Shown piece by piece: positions 11,772 to 23,261 of a DNA stretch of 54,843 nucleotides. Made by a program: the position numbers and the translations under genes. Source of the DNA: Chara braunii (Eukaryota; Streptophyta; Charophyceae; Charales; Characeae); contig BFEA01000047.1 of the NCBI GenBank assembly GCA_003427395.1, forward strand, positions 1,162,202 through 1,217,044, written 5' to 3'. Each line of letters opens with the position of its first letter. Within the stretch, counting starts at the first letter, position 1. Under the pieces are notes generated by a model that saw only the letters and a list, made by a program, of their open reading frames with translations, ran no database searches and was not told the origin of the DNA.

Positions 11772-12190
11772 GCACGAGTGCATTCGACTATTTAACTACT
11801 AATACTAAAACCAAAAAAAAAAAAAGCAGCGAAAGATAGGAAAAAGGGGGAGGAGGAAAAAAAAAAAAATCGTAGTGTAAAATATAGCTACAAATCTTAA
11901 AAAAATAAAAAATAAAAAAAAATTGTACTATTTTTTTAATATTTAAGGATAGCTCGGAATTGGACCAANNNNNNNNNNNNNNNNNNNNNNNNNNNNNNNN
12001 NNNNNNNNNNNNNNNNNNNNNNNGAGTGAGAGAGCACGAGCGCATTCGAGTATTTACCTTCCAATACTTAAAGCCAAAAATAAAAAACTAGGCAAAAACA
12101 AAAAACAGGGGAAGGAAAGGGAAAAAAAAAAAAAAATCATTGTGCAAATTACAACTACGAATTCTAAAAAAAAACGAAAAAAGGTTTTCT
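11762..12190. repeat. tandem duplication flanking an assembly gap
   Basis: GCACGAGTGCATTCGACTAT at 11771 recurs as GCACGAGCGCATTCGAGTAT at 12034, and the following A-rich stretches match loosely. A run of N (11969-12023) lies between. Confidence 0.7.
11969..12023. other. assembly gap, 55 N
   Basis: Run of N. A frame passing through it is meaningless. Confidence 0.99.
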
Positions 12191-12635
12191 GCATTGTAGC
12201 ATGCAGTGCATGTCTTCTGAAGTACGTACTCAGCACATAGCTCCTGGTTCCGGTTTTTTTGGATGTGCATTTTCTGAGGATAAGATAGAGATAGACTATC
12301 ATCCAAGGAAAAAATTAATATTTTTTTGTGATTTGCCTATTGATGACTAGACATAAAAAAAAAAAAACTAGCAAGAGCGTAGGAAAGTCCATCCTGTCGA
12401 TGTATATGTACACAGGGCAGAAATAGGTGCACTTTTTTTTTTTCTTTTAGGAGTAAAAAAACATGGCAGGAAATAGTAAATACGATCCGTCATTCAGACC
12501 ATGAAAAATCTTCTTTTAGGGATATGCTTTTAGGCATAGTTCGGACTCCGGAGAAAGGTGGCTCCTTAGGGATGTAACACCGCCTAACTTACCAAAATCG
12601 AATATTCTACAAGTTCTATCATTGGAAGTTCTGTC

Positions 12636-12748
12636 TTAAACCACCAGTACCTCACCCAACTATCAAGTCCGAGGCTGAGGCTACCTGTATGTTGATGATT
12701 GTCAAGCCTCAAGCTTCATTGCCGAGCCTGGATGTACTGGTAGTTCAT
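12636..12748. mobile_element. short relative of the TTAAACCACYAGTACC MITE
   Basis: Left end TTAAACCACCAGTACCTC and right end GGATGTACTGGTAGTTCA form an imperfect terminal inverted repeat like that of 3233-3439. Confidence 0.6.
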
Positions 12749-13189
12749 TCATTTAAAAAAAAAAAAAAAACTGCGCCTAAGGTACTCCAACAATCTTGAA
12801 GGAGTTGACCGCGCTCCTCAGCGATGTAACTCCACCTAAGTTACCAAAATCGAGCTGCAGGGGCGTATTGCACACCAAGTGTCAGACAAAAATATTTTAT
12901 CATTTCTATTTATTTATTTTTGGGCTCACGAGGGCTCTCCGTACCCATCCTTCATTACTCGATTTTTTAGTGGATCCCCTACTCCTCCATCTCGCGTGAA
13001 CCTCACGCAGATCTACTGGATAACAAATACAGGCACCAGTACTAAGTACACAACCCATCCAGCCCCGGTTGAAGGCATGCCGGACGAGCATACTTGCAGA
13101 CTACTTCATACTAAGAAACCGGTCCCCACCACTAAGCCCCTGGCCCATCCCAACCTGCGCCCAAAGCTATATGTGTACTATCCGTGACG

Positions 13190-13295
13190 TTGTGCTATAT
13201 CATGTGCAATACAACGCCCATCAGAATCAAACCTAAACCACATATGTGTACTGCTTGTGATATCTTAGCTCCAACCCACTGAGCTACCACGTGTG
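13190..13295 (-). mobile_element. tRNA-derived SINE
   Basis: The minus strand carries GGTAGCTCAGTGGG (A box) and GGTTTGATTCTGA (B-box-like) about 35 bases apart, preceded by GGCACACG. The cloverleaf is not intact. The body continues toward lower coordinates with no clear end. Confidence 0.6.
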
Positions 13296-13433
13296 CCATC
13301 CCATGTACGTGCTGCGCTATGCTGGGGGCCAACTATGTGGGGTACCAATATAGCGCCAACTGAACGTGCGCAGGGGGGTGTTGAGGGGGAGGTTGAAACT
13401 TTGCTTGAAGTGCTGACCGAAGCTTGAAACTTT

Positions 13434-13435
<2 letters not shown>

Positions 13436-13493
<58 letters not shown>
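13436..13493 (+). repeat. CT microsatellite
   Basis: About 29 CT units. It is preceded by GAAGCTTGAAACTTTG, which also precedes the CT run at 13900. Confidence 0.95.
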
Positions 13494-13496
<3 letters not shown>

Positions 13497-13735
13497 AGTT
13501 TTCTGTGTGAGGACTTGTTCATCGACTATCATATGATCGTGTTTGCTATGCAAAACTTTGTCTATCCACTCTGGTAGTTGGTCTGTGTCACCACGAGGCT
13601 GACGACCTCTGAAACTGTCTGCACCCATCAAAAGTACCCCCGAAAAGTAACTAACATCAAAAGTACACGAGGATACATGACTGATAAAGGCGCCTTTCGC
13701 ACCGACAAATATGCAATCACAAGATCGCAATCCCT

Positions 13736-13870
13736 CGATAATGATAATGAGAAGGTCGACAGAGCCGATGTTATAGGGGAACTGAGGGGCGGCAATCACA
13801 AATCAATGCCAAAGGTTCAGCCTCTCCACAACCAGATTTTTGGAAGTGTTCGCCAAAGCTTGAAACTTTG
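13736..13870 (+). repeat. dispersed repeat shared with 23491-23640
   Basis: CCCTCGATAATGATAATGAG then AAGGTCGACAGAGCCG through GAAGTG...CGAAGCTTGAAACT recurs at 23491-23640. The frame encodes LDNDNEKVDRA in both. In the second site it interrupts the group II intron RT. Confidence 0.8.
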
Positions 13871-13894
13871 TTCTTTCTCTCTCTTTCTCTTTTT

Positions 13895-13899
<5 letters not shown>

Positions 13900-13944
<45 letters not shown>
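13900..13944 (+). repeat. CT microsatellite
   Basis: About 22 CT units leading into the inverted satellite block. Confidence 0.95.
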
Positions 13945-13950
<6 letters not shown>

Positions 13951-14275
13951 TTCGGGATATAATCAACCCCCCCCTAAAAAAAACAAAATCCCAAAGTGCA
14001 TTTTCGGCACCGAAATACCGAATGCGCGTCGGGATATACCCCCTCCCCTCAAAAAAAAAAAAGACTAACTAAAATCCAAAATCCCGAAGTGCGTTTTCGG
14101 TACCAAAATCCCGAACGCGCGTCGGGATATAATCACCTCCCCCCCCAAAAAACGACTAAGTCCGAAATCCCGAACGCACGTCGGGATATAATCACCCCCC
14201 GTCCAAAAAAAAACTAAGTAAAATTTCAAAATCCCGAAGTGCGTTTTCGGTACCGAAATCCCGAACGAAGGTACG
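13941..14275. repeat. second, inverted block of the hairpin satellite
   Basis: About four units with CCCGAAGTGCGTTTTCGG, TACCGAAATCCCGAACG, CGTCGGGATATAATC and ACTAAGTAAAAT are the reverse complement of a diverged form of the 8.5-11.6 kb unit. The block runs from a CT microsatellite straight into the truncated reverse transcriptase. Confidence 0.8.
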
Positions 14276-14277
14276 CC

Positions 14278-14520
14278 CCTTGTTCAGAACAAATAGGACT
14301 GATGCACTGTAAGAGGAGGTACTAGGCTGAATTCATCTCTTCTCTGTGAACTCTTCAAGCTGGCGACGAAACTCATCTAACTCCGCAGAAGACAACCTAC
14401 AGATTCGTCCTCTAGGTACTTTGCTCTCAGAGATGACTTCTATCGCGTGGACAGTCCTCTTTTCTACCACACCACCAGGCTTCTAAAAAAGGTTTGGATA
14501 TTGTGCAACGACTGTTTCTA
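14278..14520 (-). pseudogene. truncated reverse-transcriptase N-terminus of the relic
   Basis: PELETVVAQYPNLF, VVEKRTVHAIEVISESKVPR, GRICRLSSAELDEFRRQLEE and IQPSTSSYSASVLFVLNKG match the lead-in to the RT fingers, with two stops. The match ends at the satellite junction. Confidence 0.8.
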
Positions 14521-14565
14521 ACTCCGGGGGAGATTTTACGCCCTCCCCTTTCTCAGAAACAAAGA

Positions 14566-15005
14566 CTAGATACATCCCCTCCTCGCGGTACTGCTTAAAT
14601 AGTTATAGAAGGATGAAGCGCATATGCAACCTTCGTTCTCCATTAACCTGCTAGCTTTATGCTTCTGCAGTCTAACGGTTCTTCCGTTTGGTAACTTGTG
14701 GATAATCACTTTTCTACCCCAATCAAATTGTGGCTTTGCGACCTCAACGTAGAACATACCTAATAACAAATCAAATGGCACCTGGTCGCTAACCAGAAAC
14801 GAAATCTCGTGTTTTTGTTTCCCTTCTCCATAGAAGAAGGTACATACTACGTCCTTGACATAGTCTTGGACAACCATATTGTGCTTGCTGGCTAGCGTAG
14901 ATGCTATAAATCTGTTTAACTGCTGCACTTGATCCCCTAAGCACTACCTATCCACACAAGCACGACTGATGAAGTTTCGTGTAGAGCCTATGTCTGCGAG
15001 ACACC
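14566..15005 (-). pseudogene. retropepsin domain of the relic
   Basis: CLADIGSTRNFISRACV gives the active-site D-x-G-S/T; a stop follows soon after. Downstream DQVPFDLLLGMFYVEVAKPQ is the second conserved protease segment (LLLG), followed by FDWGRKVI. Confidence 0.75.
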
Positions 15006-15375
15006 CACTTTGCGGCCACCTGCATTAACCTCTACCACAAAATGTTCACCCCTAGGACCTTTGTTGATCATCGTCCAAGAGTATCTTGCTTCCTTTCCTA
15101 ACCACTCAATTTGTTTTCTCCTAAGGATTCAGACACATCTCTCGAACAGAGAATCGTTCGGTCTGTATGTGTCTGCGGGGCGATAAGTGTGTCAATAGCC
15201 TTGGCCAACGCCTGAAGTGATGCAAGCAACGTTACCACTTCAACACGGGTAAGAGCAACTAAAACTCTTATTGGCCCGAGGTGTTTCCCTGCGAAGTGCT
15301 CGCAGAAGCACCACCAAGGTTCGAAGACAAGCCTATTACCGTCGGAGAGGCTACCTTCGTTGTAACCTTCTTGCC

Positions 15376-15424
15376 TCGGCAGGTCCTGGTCGTATGGCCA
15401 TAATTGCCACAGTTTAAGCCAAGT
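15376..15424 (-). pseudogene. zinc knuckle of the relic, first Cys lost
   Basis: The minus strand encodes GLNCGNYGHTTRTC. The CX2CX4HX4C pattern is complete except that the first Cys codon is GGC (Gly), a single-base change from TGC. Confidence 0.75.
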
Positions 15425-15596
15425 TTTACCCATGCGGGTGTTCCTTGGTCGCCTTGACCTTTGGACCGACCTACCTTCTGTTTCCCGATCCCCTTAGCAT
15501 TTTCTTAGCTTGGAGCTATGACTCCCCCATCTGAAGTCTCACTAGCCCCATCTTGCTCTGTGTCTTCCACATACTCAGGGAAGTCGTCAATCTCAG

Positions 15597-17126
15597 TCAC
15601 CTGAACATGAGGTTGCCCTTCTTCCTCCAATCTTGGGAAACATTTTTCTTCCTACCGTCTCCTAGACCCTGATCAGCGGTCCCACGCTTCAGCTCTATAT
15701 CTAAGTCTTTCTTGCTAAACATAATGAAGCTATGGACATTGATGTTGGCCTCATCCACCAACTTGTTCTTGACGTCTGTGGACAGACATTGCAAATAAGT
15801 TGTGAGGAGTGCATGAAGGTCATAGCGCATACAAGGTACTACGATCAAACGTTCTACAACGTCTATGACTTCCCGCACTAACTGGTATCGTTTGGAACCG
15901 AGAGTGTTCATTGGGTCAGTGGTCTTGTGAGCTCCTTGAGGGTCATGCCACCTATTGTACACAGTCCGTATAAAGTCTTCCAATGTTTGAGCATACGCCA
16001 AAACAATGAAATTTCGATCATAGCCCTATTGCTGCACTAGGTCATTCAACCATTATGTTGCCAAACCTTTTAGAGAGGAGGCAACAACTATAACTTCCTG
16101 TTCTGGCCTTGTGAGTTTGCGCCTCACATAGGTATGCATAGTCCTCACCGAAGTGTCCAGGTCCTCGTCCTTTTTCCTATTGCCAGAAAAAAGGTTTAGG
16201 ACTCACCAAGGAGATCTTGGACATCCATTGCATGGGGTGGTTTTGCCTACGTGATTGCTGCAGTGGCAACATAGCCACCGAGACAGGTTGATGCACACTA
16301 ACATGAGTCTGTTCTGACGATGGGACTGTAGCTGCCACTGTCATTGATGGTACGGGAGAAGTACTACGAACTGGACCACTAACTGCTGCTAAACCACTTG
16401 AAGGAAAGATGTCAAACATAGAAAAGAAAGAGGACCCTATTAGCGATGACGTCACTGTGGGGCCTGCAACCGTAGGGGGAGCTACAAAATACTGAGGTTG
16501 TCTCATCATGGGACGAAAAGCCTACAGAGGAGCCAACATTCAATTCTAGCCGGCCACTAGTTCAGCCAACACTTCCTGCTGAACGACCTGCGTTTCTACC
16601 ACACATAATAGTGAGCAACGCAACGACTGCATTGCGGGATCCAATGTTGAGTCTTCTAGTGCTTCTGACTTCCCTAACCCCTGCCTCCTAGTTCCTAGTC
16701 TAGCTTTTCTCAATATAGTCCTCCGCCTTCTCTTTATTGCGTCCCTCAACTATTGTTGTAGTTCATTATGAAGAGCTTCCGCTTAGAGGATCTCATAATC
16801 CTCTGGTGTAAGCGAAAACTGTTGGCTGACTTGCTAACCAAAAAACTGACTAATGGGACCCTGAGAAACACCCTGACTAACTCCTGACGAAGAGGCCTGG
16901 GACAAGGCCTGAGACATGGTAAAGGTGGTAGCCATTGCGGCCTCGACACAGGCTGTTGCTGCCCTAGACCTCGTAATGTCACCCTCTCCCTAGCTTCCCT
17001 TCGTAGCCTCCTTTCCTCTCCTGGACCTAACTCATGGAAAGTGATCGGTGGATTGAGAGCAGTTCTGCAGGTCACTCTAAGATCTTCCACTAATCTTTAC
17101 TCCTCGCTACTAACTGCTTCACTCAT
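15597..17126 (-). pseudogene. gag of the Ty3/gypsy relic
   Basis: Fragments include EDLRVTCRTALNPPITFHEL, QSSFSLTPEDYE-like text in a shifted frame, PMQWMSKISLVSPKPF, then TLEDFIRTVYNRWHDPQGAH and KNKLVDEANINVHSF. The family order of gag capsid is kept across at least four frameshifts and several stops. Confidence 0.8.
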
Positions 17127-17481
17127 GAGCTACAGTGGTGTGTGATCTCAACTATAATCCACACTGAATCCTTCCTCAGCATGACACCCAACCGAATACT
17201 CATAATCATCAACTATTTTCGGCCAGATAATAGAGAACTAGTCAAGTGGTAACCAGCAATCAATGTCAAGTACTGAAGGTAAGTCTATTTCTATTTTTAG
17301 ATTACTTATCAAAAATAAAAATAATTCACCCGTGGAAATGCATGTTGGATGTCAATTTATCTAATTTGTACCACAACGAACAGTTGCCGGAATCCCCCCC
17401 CCCTTGTATCCCTCTTGAGTAGTCGCTTGTATCGATGTTTCGAGCATCCGGTTGAACCGCGTGTCTAAAGGTAGGCAATCC

Positions 17482-17695
17482 GGCCCACCCCTGTGCCCCA
17501 AGTCTATGTTAAATCTGTCAGCCTTACACCTTGTTTATCCTCGCATGCAACGAGCCTTACTTCCGATTGATCTGGCTGATCAAGAGGCAGGCCCACCCTT
17601 GTGCCCCAAGTTTATGTTAAATCTGCCAACCTTACCCCTTGTTTATCCTCGCATGCAACGAGCCTCATCCGATTGATCTGGCTGATCAAGAGGCA
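17482..17695 (+). repeat. tandem duplication, 108-bp unit
   Basis: GGCCCACCC(C/T)TGTGCCCC ... GATCTGGCTGATCAAGAGGCA occurs at 17482 and 17590. It lies in the possible leader between the retroelement gag and its putative primer-binding site. Confidence 0.85.
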
Positions 17696-18410
17696 GTTTA
17701 AGGATAGCCCCCAAGGTCCTAAAAAATTATTTAACGTCGCAGATTGGACGGCGATTACAGTTGGGGTTCAACCGGAACCCACCAGAAATGTTTATAGACG
17801 GTCTGATAAGCGTCTCTTAAAAGGTTGGCATGCCCAACATGACCTCTTTTGCGCAGCAGCAAAACCAAGGACTTGCGGCAAAGCATGCGTGTACTAGTTC
17901 CGACGGGTTGGCATGGTGACCGTGACCCGAGTGCTTCGTCCAGGGCCCTTCAAAGGCTTCGCCCGTCTCCCACCAGCTTGCTGCCCAGGAAGAATGTTGA
18001 CTCTCAAGGTTGACCGCTCGCGACACCTCACATTAAGAGGACTCTCAAGACAAAACTCACTTCATCACGGTAAGAAGTAATGAAGAGGGTACATAAGGAC
18101 AAGAGCAACGTACCTCATAATGCTGCCCCCAACCACAAATTTCTCACCGGCAACCTGACGTGCATTTATGATGATTGGTCTTTGCCTCGTCACAACAAAC
18201 AGCGAAATGCAGTTCCACCTCAACTTAAATGCCACATCGGCGAGTTCTCATCATCCAGCGTACATCCCCACGTCACCACATAGCCTTCCCGGCGCACCCA
18301 CACGACCCTGGGCCGCCTATCGTCCAACGCCCAAGCCTTATCACTGCCCCGCACCTCATGCGAAGCACCGAACAGCTATTGCAAAGAACCAGTAAGTGCA
18401 GTTCGAACCA

Positions 18411-18423
18411 GCTTCGATACCAA
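18411..18423 (-). other. possible retrotransposon primer-binding site
   Basis: The minus strand reads TTGGTATCGAAGC, close to the tRNA-iMet complement TGGTATCAGAGC used by many plant Ty3 elements, and lies upstream of gag. A TG...CA segment at about 18427-18596 could be an LTR end, but no second LTR is available to compare. Confidence 0.35.
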
Positions 18424-18776
18424 ATTGCAAGGAAAGTGACCGATAAGGAGATGACAAGATCCAAATTGCACAATCACATTGACAGCTAGAAAGTCCCACA
18501 GTGTCCAGAAAGTAGCATTGCACCAATAATACACCAATGGAGAATCGTAACACTAAAACCGAATGTCAATGAGAGCTTACGCTCGTCTTCACCAACATAA
18601 GAGTTCAGGCCCTTCCCCCTACTTGGCACTCGGCGCCCAGACTACTTCCCACACAGCTACTATCTGCCTACTACTTGACAATGCAACTGTTGACGTCAGC
18701 AACCACCAAAGTACATGAAGATGTTGCCCGATGCAGACCATCACCAATGCCAAGCGTGAGCCCTCACATCATCATC

Positions 18777-18780
<4 letters not shown>

Positions 18781-18837
<57 letters not shown>
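18781..18837 (+). repeat. CT microsatellite
   Basis: About 28 CT units. The GC-rich text after it loosely resembles that after the short CT run at 22405. Confidence 0.95.
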
Positions 18838-18838
<1 letters not shown>

Positions 18839-19900
18839 CCTTGTCTTCCCTCTGCACACCTGAAGACCACCCCTCCACCTTGCCGTACTCCAAGCCCAGC
18901 CAGCTATGGATGCTGGGCTATGGCGCTGTCCTCAGCAGCACCCTTCTTCCCACACGACCGCACATGCAACGCACCTTGCCCCTGGCGCTAGCAGCAGCAT
19001 GCAAGCATCCGCTCCAGCAACGCTGCCGCAAACTGGCAAGTGCCTGAATGAGCATACAGGCAGCGAGCTCTTTCCTATACGACCTGGCTGGGCTGCGCCC
19101 AGAAGCTTCCAGTAGGCCCCAGGTTGCTGGGCCTTTGCTGATGCTGCTGGGCCGCGTTCAGTTACTCCTCCGAACTGTCTCTGTATACAGCTGCGAATGT
19201 GGCCCAGGCCCTGCACTTCAGAAATGGCCTAGAAGGCCATGGAAAATCTTTGCTGCTCGGGTCGTGGGTTCCCTCATCCAACTGACGCGACACAACTGCC
19301 TGAAACCCCAAATACGAAATTGGCAGCATTGGCCTCTCGTGATTTGATAGGTCCGCCTTCACTTAGGTAGGGCGAGTGCACTTGCATCATGGGCCCCCTT
19401 AGGCCTGCCGAGGAGCCTTATCCTCGCAAATGAGCTGAGGGTGTTCTAAAAAAAATAGAGAAGCTTCGTTCACAAAGGGTGCGGCTTCAAATCAAAACAC
19501 ACACAAAAACGGAAAAACTGAAGAACTTACCTGAGCAACTGTCTAGTCACTAGAGATCCGCTCCGCCCGTCTTTACCCGTACGTCATTCCCAAACCCCCC
19601 CTCACCGGCACATGACACACTCTTCTCATCGGCGCCTGAAGTGCTGGCACTCCCTTGGTGCAAACACTCCTACTCCACCTGCATCCCAAGAAGTACAGTG
19701 ACACACGACAGAACTCCTCTTCTCTCCTGGGGCAGCCGCCTCGTAGCCGTTGCGTGACACAGTTTGGGAAGGATGTTTCTTTTCCTTTGGGGGTGGGGGG
19801 GAGGGATGCCCACGGTACTGAAGCGTCCAACTCTTCATGCTCTCTGGCTCAGGCCCCAAATAGACAAGTTCAAAATGAACATGGTTGGACTGGACTGCAA
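18838..19900. other. GC-rich unassigned sequence
   Basis: The text is rich in CCAGC/GCTGG words and loosely resembles 22400-22800, suggesting an old dispersed repeat. Overlapping short frames on both strands show no recognised domain. Confidence 0.4.
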
Positions 19901-19917
19901 AGAAGGGCTGTTATCAG

Positions 19918-20040
19918 GGCAATTTTTGATGCAACCCTTCGTGTTATCTGAGCAATTTCTGATGCAACCCTTCGTGTTATCTGCGCAATTTTTGATACAA
20001 CCCTTCTCGTTATCTGGGCACTTTTGATAACAACCCTTCA
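19918..20040. repeat. 33-bp minisatellite, 3.7 units
   Basis: GCAATTTTTGATGCAACCCT then TCGTGTTATCTG(A/C) repeats at 19919, 19952, 19985 and 20018. As 33 is divisible by 3, both strands stay open; the minus frame repeats KGCIKNCPDNT. Coding is not supported. Confidence 0.8.
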
Positions 20041-20064
20041 GTATGGCGAATGTACGATGACCTG

Positions 20065-20103
20065 GGGGGGAGGGAGGGAGGGAGGGAGGGAGGGAGGGAG
20101 GGA
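20065..20103 (+). repeat. GGGA microsatellite
   Basis: Nine or so AGGG units after a run of seven G. Confidence 0.9.
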
Positions 20104-21131
20104 CTGAAGAACCATACTCTGCATCTCCTGGCCAAGGCCTCCAGGCAGATGAATTCCGAATGAACACGATTTCCAATTCCAGAAGAGAATCCGACTACTG
20201 CTCTCAGCACTGGGCTGAATTGTGCGGCATCCCCGGATCGCAAAGAAGGGCCATTAACTATTATCTGGGCAATTGTTGACACCGTGACTGCTGCGTCCGT
20301 GAAATAGAGCAGGAGCACAAAAGCAGGAGCGTCATGCAAACACAGTTGTTATATAAGACAAGATTTCAAACACGTGGCCCGGCAAATGGAATGGAAACGG
20401 CCTCCAAGAAGACAGGAAGACATTGAAGTCCCAGAGCTTAACATATGAAAGGGGCTCTGCCAGCGACACGCAGCGCAGAAGGGGCTTTATAAGTTTATAC
20501 ACACAGTATTACACCTGAACGAAAGAGGACTCGAACAAGAGCAGAGAGGATTGGGAAAAAAGAAAAGAAGAAAAGAAAAAAAGAAAAAAAAAAGATAATA
20601 CAGCACCAAACCAGCATAATAAAGGCCTTGAGGGAAGCCTGACCAGGTGGGTGGGCCAACTGGGGGCTCCACCGCGGAGAAGGCTCACAGTTTTTGAAGC
20701 AGCATTTGCATAAGCAGACGAGGGTGGATGACGAGACTTGGGTCTTGGGTTCTGTGCACTGGCATTTAGTCAAAAGCTGAAACATATATTTGTTTTCCAC
20801 GTGACAAAATCGAGTTGCCAAAAAAAATGCAGGGGGTTCAACCACATGACCTCTTTCAGACTAATTATTGGGGTCTGATGAACTTTGATCATCCTCTGGT
20901 GAGCATATACTCGTGTGGCCGTAAAAGCGACTACATGATTCCTTTCAGACAATTTCTCATCCCATGAGAGGTCACGTGAAGGGTATTGGGGTTTGATCGT
21001 ATCCTCCGGCTAGCATACACTCATGTGGCCGTAAAAGTGGCCAGATGCATCCGACAGTGTCCTGGAGCATTTCACATGAGCAAGCGGCATCTCCCTCTGG
21101 GAAGCTGCATGCCTAAAAAATAGGAGAGCCA
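20104..21131. other. unassigned sequence
   Basis: Contains two diverged copies of a segment with GTGTGGCCGTAAAAGCGAC near 20913 and 21025. No gene is recognised. Confidence 0.4.
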
Positions 21132-21220
21132 TGAACCACCGATTTATTTTATCAACGGTCCATGCGCCCCGGATTTTTAGGAGAGGTTCAATCTGCTTTT
21201 TCGGATGTACTGGTGGTTCA
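21132..21220. mobile_element. short relative of the TTAAACCACYAGTACC MITE
   Basis: Ends TGAACCACC / GGTGGTTCA. Its right end GGATGTACTGGTGGTTCA differs from that at 12731-12748 by one base. Confidence 0.55.
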
Positions 21221-21511
21221 AAGGGATGGGCCGGTCGCCGGTTACCAGTGTGCTGTTCCTACCGAACAGCAACAACGCCATCAACGAGGTTTCGGCCTGC
21301 AATTTTTGGGAATGAGTTGTCTTTCATGTTACAAAGTTAAAGACTGCTGTTATTTACTGTTTACTATTTTGAATTTTCTTGTTAATTTTATCTATTTTCC
21401 TCCATGTCTGCTTGGTCATTCATTTGCTTATGTTTCATTTGCGGTAGAGTTGACATCCCGCCATTTTCTTACGTCTTTAGTCAGCTTGTTGCTGCTGGAG
21501 CGACCTCCGCT

Positions 21512-21581
21512 TGTCTTCCTTCTCTTCCTCCTCCTCCTCCTTCTTCTTCTTCTTCTTCTTCTTCTTATTATTATTATTATT
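21512..21581 (+). repeat. TTC/TCC/TTA microsatellite
   Basis: CTTCCT and CTC units grade into TTC and then TTA units. Confidence 0.9.
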
Positions 21582-21959
21582 TTCAACCATGCATGCATCC
21601 AGGGCAAAACAAATCATCCCTGAACTTAGGAGCACCTGGCAGCAACTCCCTCCGATTCGCTGCTCGATCCTCGTCAGCAGTCATTATTACAGCAGTTCAA
21701 TCTACCTTTCCCTCGCTCACACAAGTCGAGCCGTCGATGATTCGATCAAGATCTCCTAGCTCAGTGCAAGGGGGCCTTCCAGGAAGTTCTTCATCACTCT
21801 GGCAAACTCACAATTCACATAAATAGGGTGGGGGCAAACCACCAGCTTCCCTTCCAATGGCCCTACAGGGACCTACTGATCTGCTGCCCAAATCAGCCTC
21901 CCAAGACAAAAAAAAAACTTCTTTTCACTTTTCCACCCCCCTCCAGAGCAGGAGAGATT

Positions 21960-22280
21960 GATCGAGTATATCCCTTACGGGATTTGAACCCGTGCCTTGG
22001 ACCACCACTCCTTCCCCAGGCAACGTTGAGAATTGAAAATGCAAACATTCCATGTTCTTCAGTGGCTCACAGCCACAGGGCCCAACGCTCTGAATGTGTC
22101 TTGGTAGAATAGGTCGTGCATTTGAGGTCCAACTAAAATCGTAGAGTTCTAATCGAGGTTGAATGTGTGTGGGTAGAGTAGGTCGTGGGTTCAAGGTTCA
22201 ATTGCAACGATAAAATTACATCTGAAACTAAATGGGTGTGGATAGAATAGGTCGGGGTTCAAGGTCTACTTGCATTATGT
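21960..22280. repeat. tRNA-like tandem segments
   Basis: The minus strand at 21970-22005 reads CACGGGTTCAAATCCCGT, an intact T-arm. The plus strand then carries three decayed repeats of roughly 80 bases with GGGTAGAGTAGGTCGTGGGT or variants (near 22090, 22170, 22236). These are likely SINE fragments; no complete tRNA is present. Confidence 0.4.
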
Positions 22281-23261
22281 GGAATGCAAAATTATAAAGT
22301 AGGGCGAGGGTTCGAGGTCTCACAAACTCTTGTAGCCTTAGGCCACATGTCCGCGGCAAAGATAGGCTCGGGGCCACAAGGAATAAGACTTAGACCGAAA
22401 CTTCTCTCTCTCTCTCCTTATTGCCCCTCGTCTCCCCACATCATGCGCCTACTTCCCGAAGACCACCTTCGCCATCACCTACCTTGCACCCCTGCAGCCC
22501 GGCTATGGCTGCTGTGCGCCCGCTGCCCTTGCAGCGCCCCTCACCTCAGCACCCGTGCGCGCATCCCACCAGCAGCGCCCAACTTGCACAGCAACGCAGC
22601 AGCGTGTCCGCATTGCCTGCCTAGGCCAGAATGCCTCTGCCTGGGCTGACCTCTTAACTTTATGGAAAGTGCAGCCCCTGTGCGTGTCTGACCGAGCCTG
22701 GCTGGGGAAATTAGGTAGCTTCCAGTCGGGCCCCAGTCTGTGCGCCCAGGCCCACCTCTACAGTTAATAGCCTGGGTCCATTTCGGTTGGGCACATATAA
22801 GTAGCCTCCCAGGCTCCAGGCGTTGGCCACATTCTCATTGGCTCGCAGAGATTGTGTGACGACAACGCTGCTTTCTCATTCGCCCGTGGCCGCTCCGTGA
22901 TGTGTCAGCCTCACACTGCATGTGCCCAGGGCGCAACCACCGGCCCTGGGCTCAACAGTACAGCGCAGTCCTTGTTTCCTGGAAAGAGCCTGGAGGCTCA
23001 TGTTTCCCTGCAAGCAACTGGCGTGCTGAAGCTGTCTGTGTACCCACATATGGAAAATGTCAAGTTCGCAATTGGTTGGAATTCGGGATCGCCCGAACTG
23101 CAAACACTGGGGGCGACGGAGGGACCATAGTCGTGATTGATATCATACATCCCAAAGGGTCCTACGACGAACACAAATTTGATTGATCATTCACACGGCG
23201 TCCATCCAGGTCGCAGTTGCCAAGCCTCTGCTGGCTTACTTACAGCCGCTAACTAAGGACC

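Larger units (their letters stand above)
14278..17126 (-). pseudogene. Ty3/gypsy retrotransposon relic (gag-pro-start of RT)
   Basis: In minus-strand order: gag N-terminus (ATG at 17126, MSEAVSSEE then a stop), gag core, zinc knuckle, retropepsin, linker and the first part of reverse transcriptase, with many frameshifts and stops. It ends abruptly at about 14278 against a satellite block, so RT catalytic motifs, RNase H and integrase are missing. A possible primer-binding site lies at 18411-18423. Confidence 0.85.

Noticed and set aside
13265-14217. Frames with Arg-Glu or Leu-Ser repeats
   Set aside because: Direct translations of GA/CT microsatellites.
14960-14990. CTGATGAAGTTTCG on the plus strand as a hammerhead
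   Set aside because: No stem II and no GAAA box. It is antisense to the protease active site of the retroelement.
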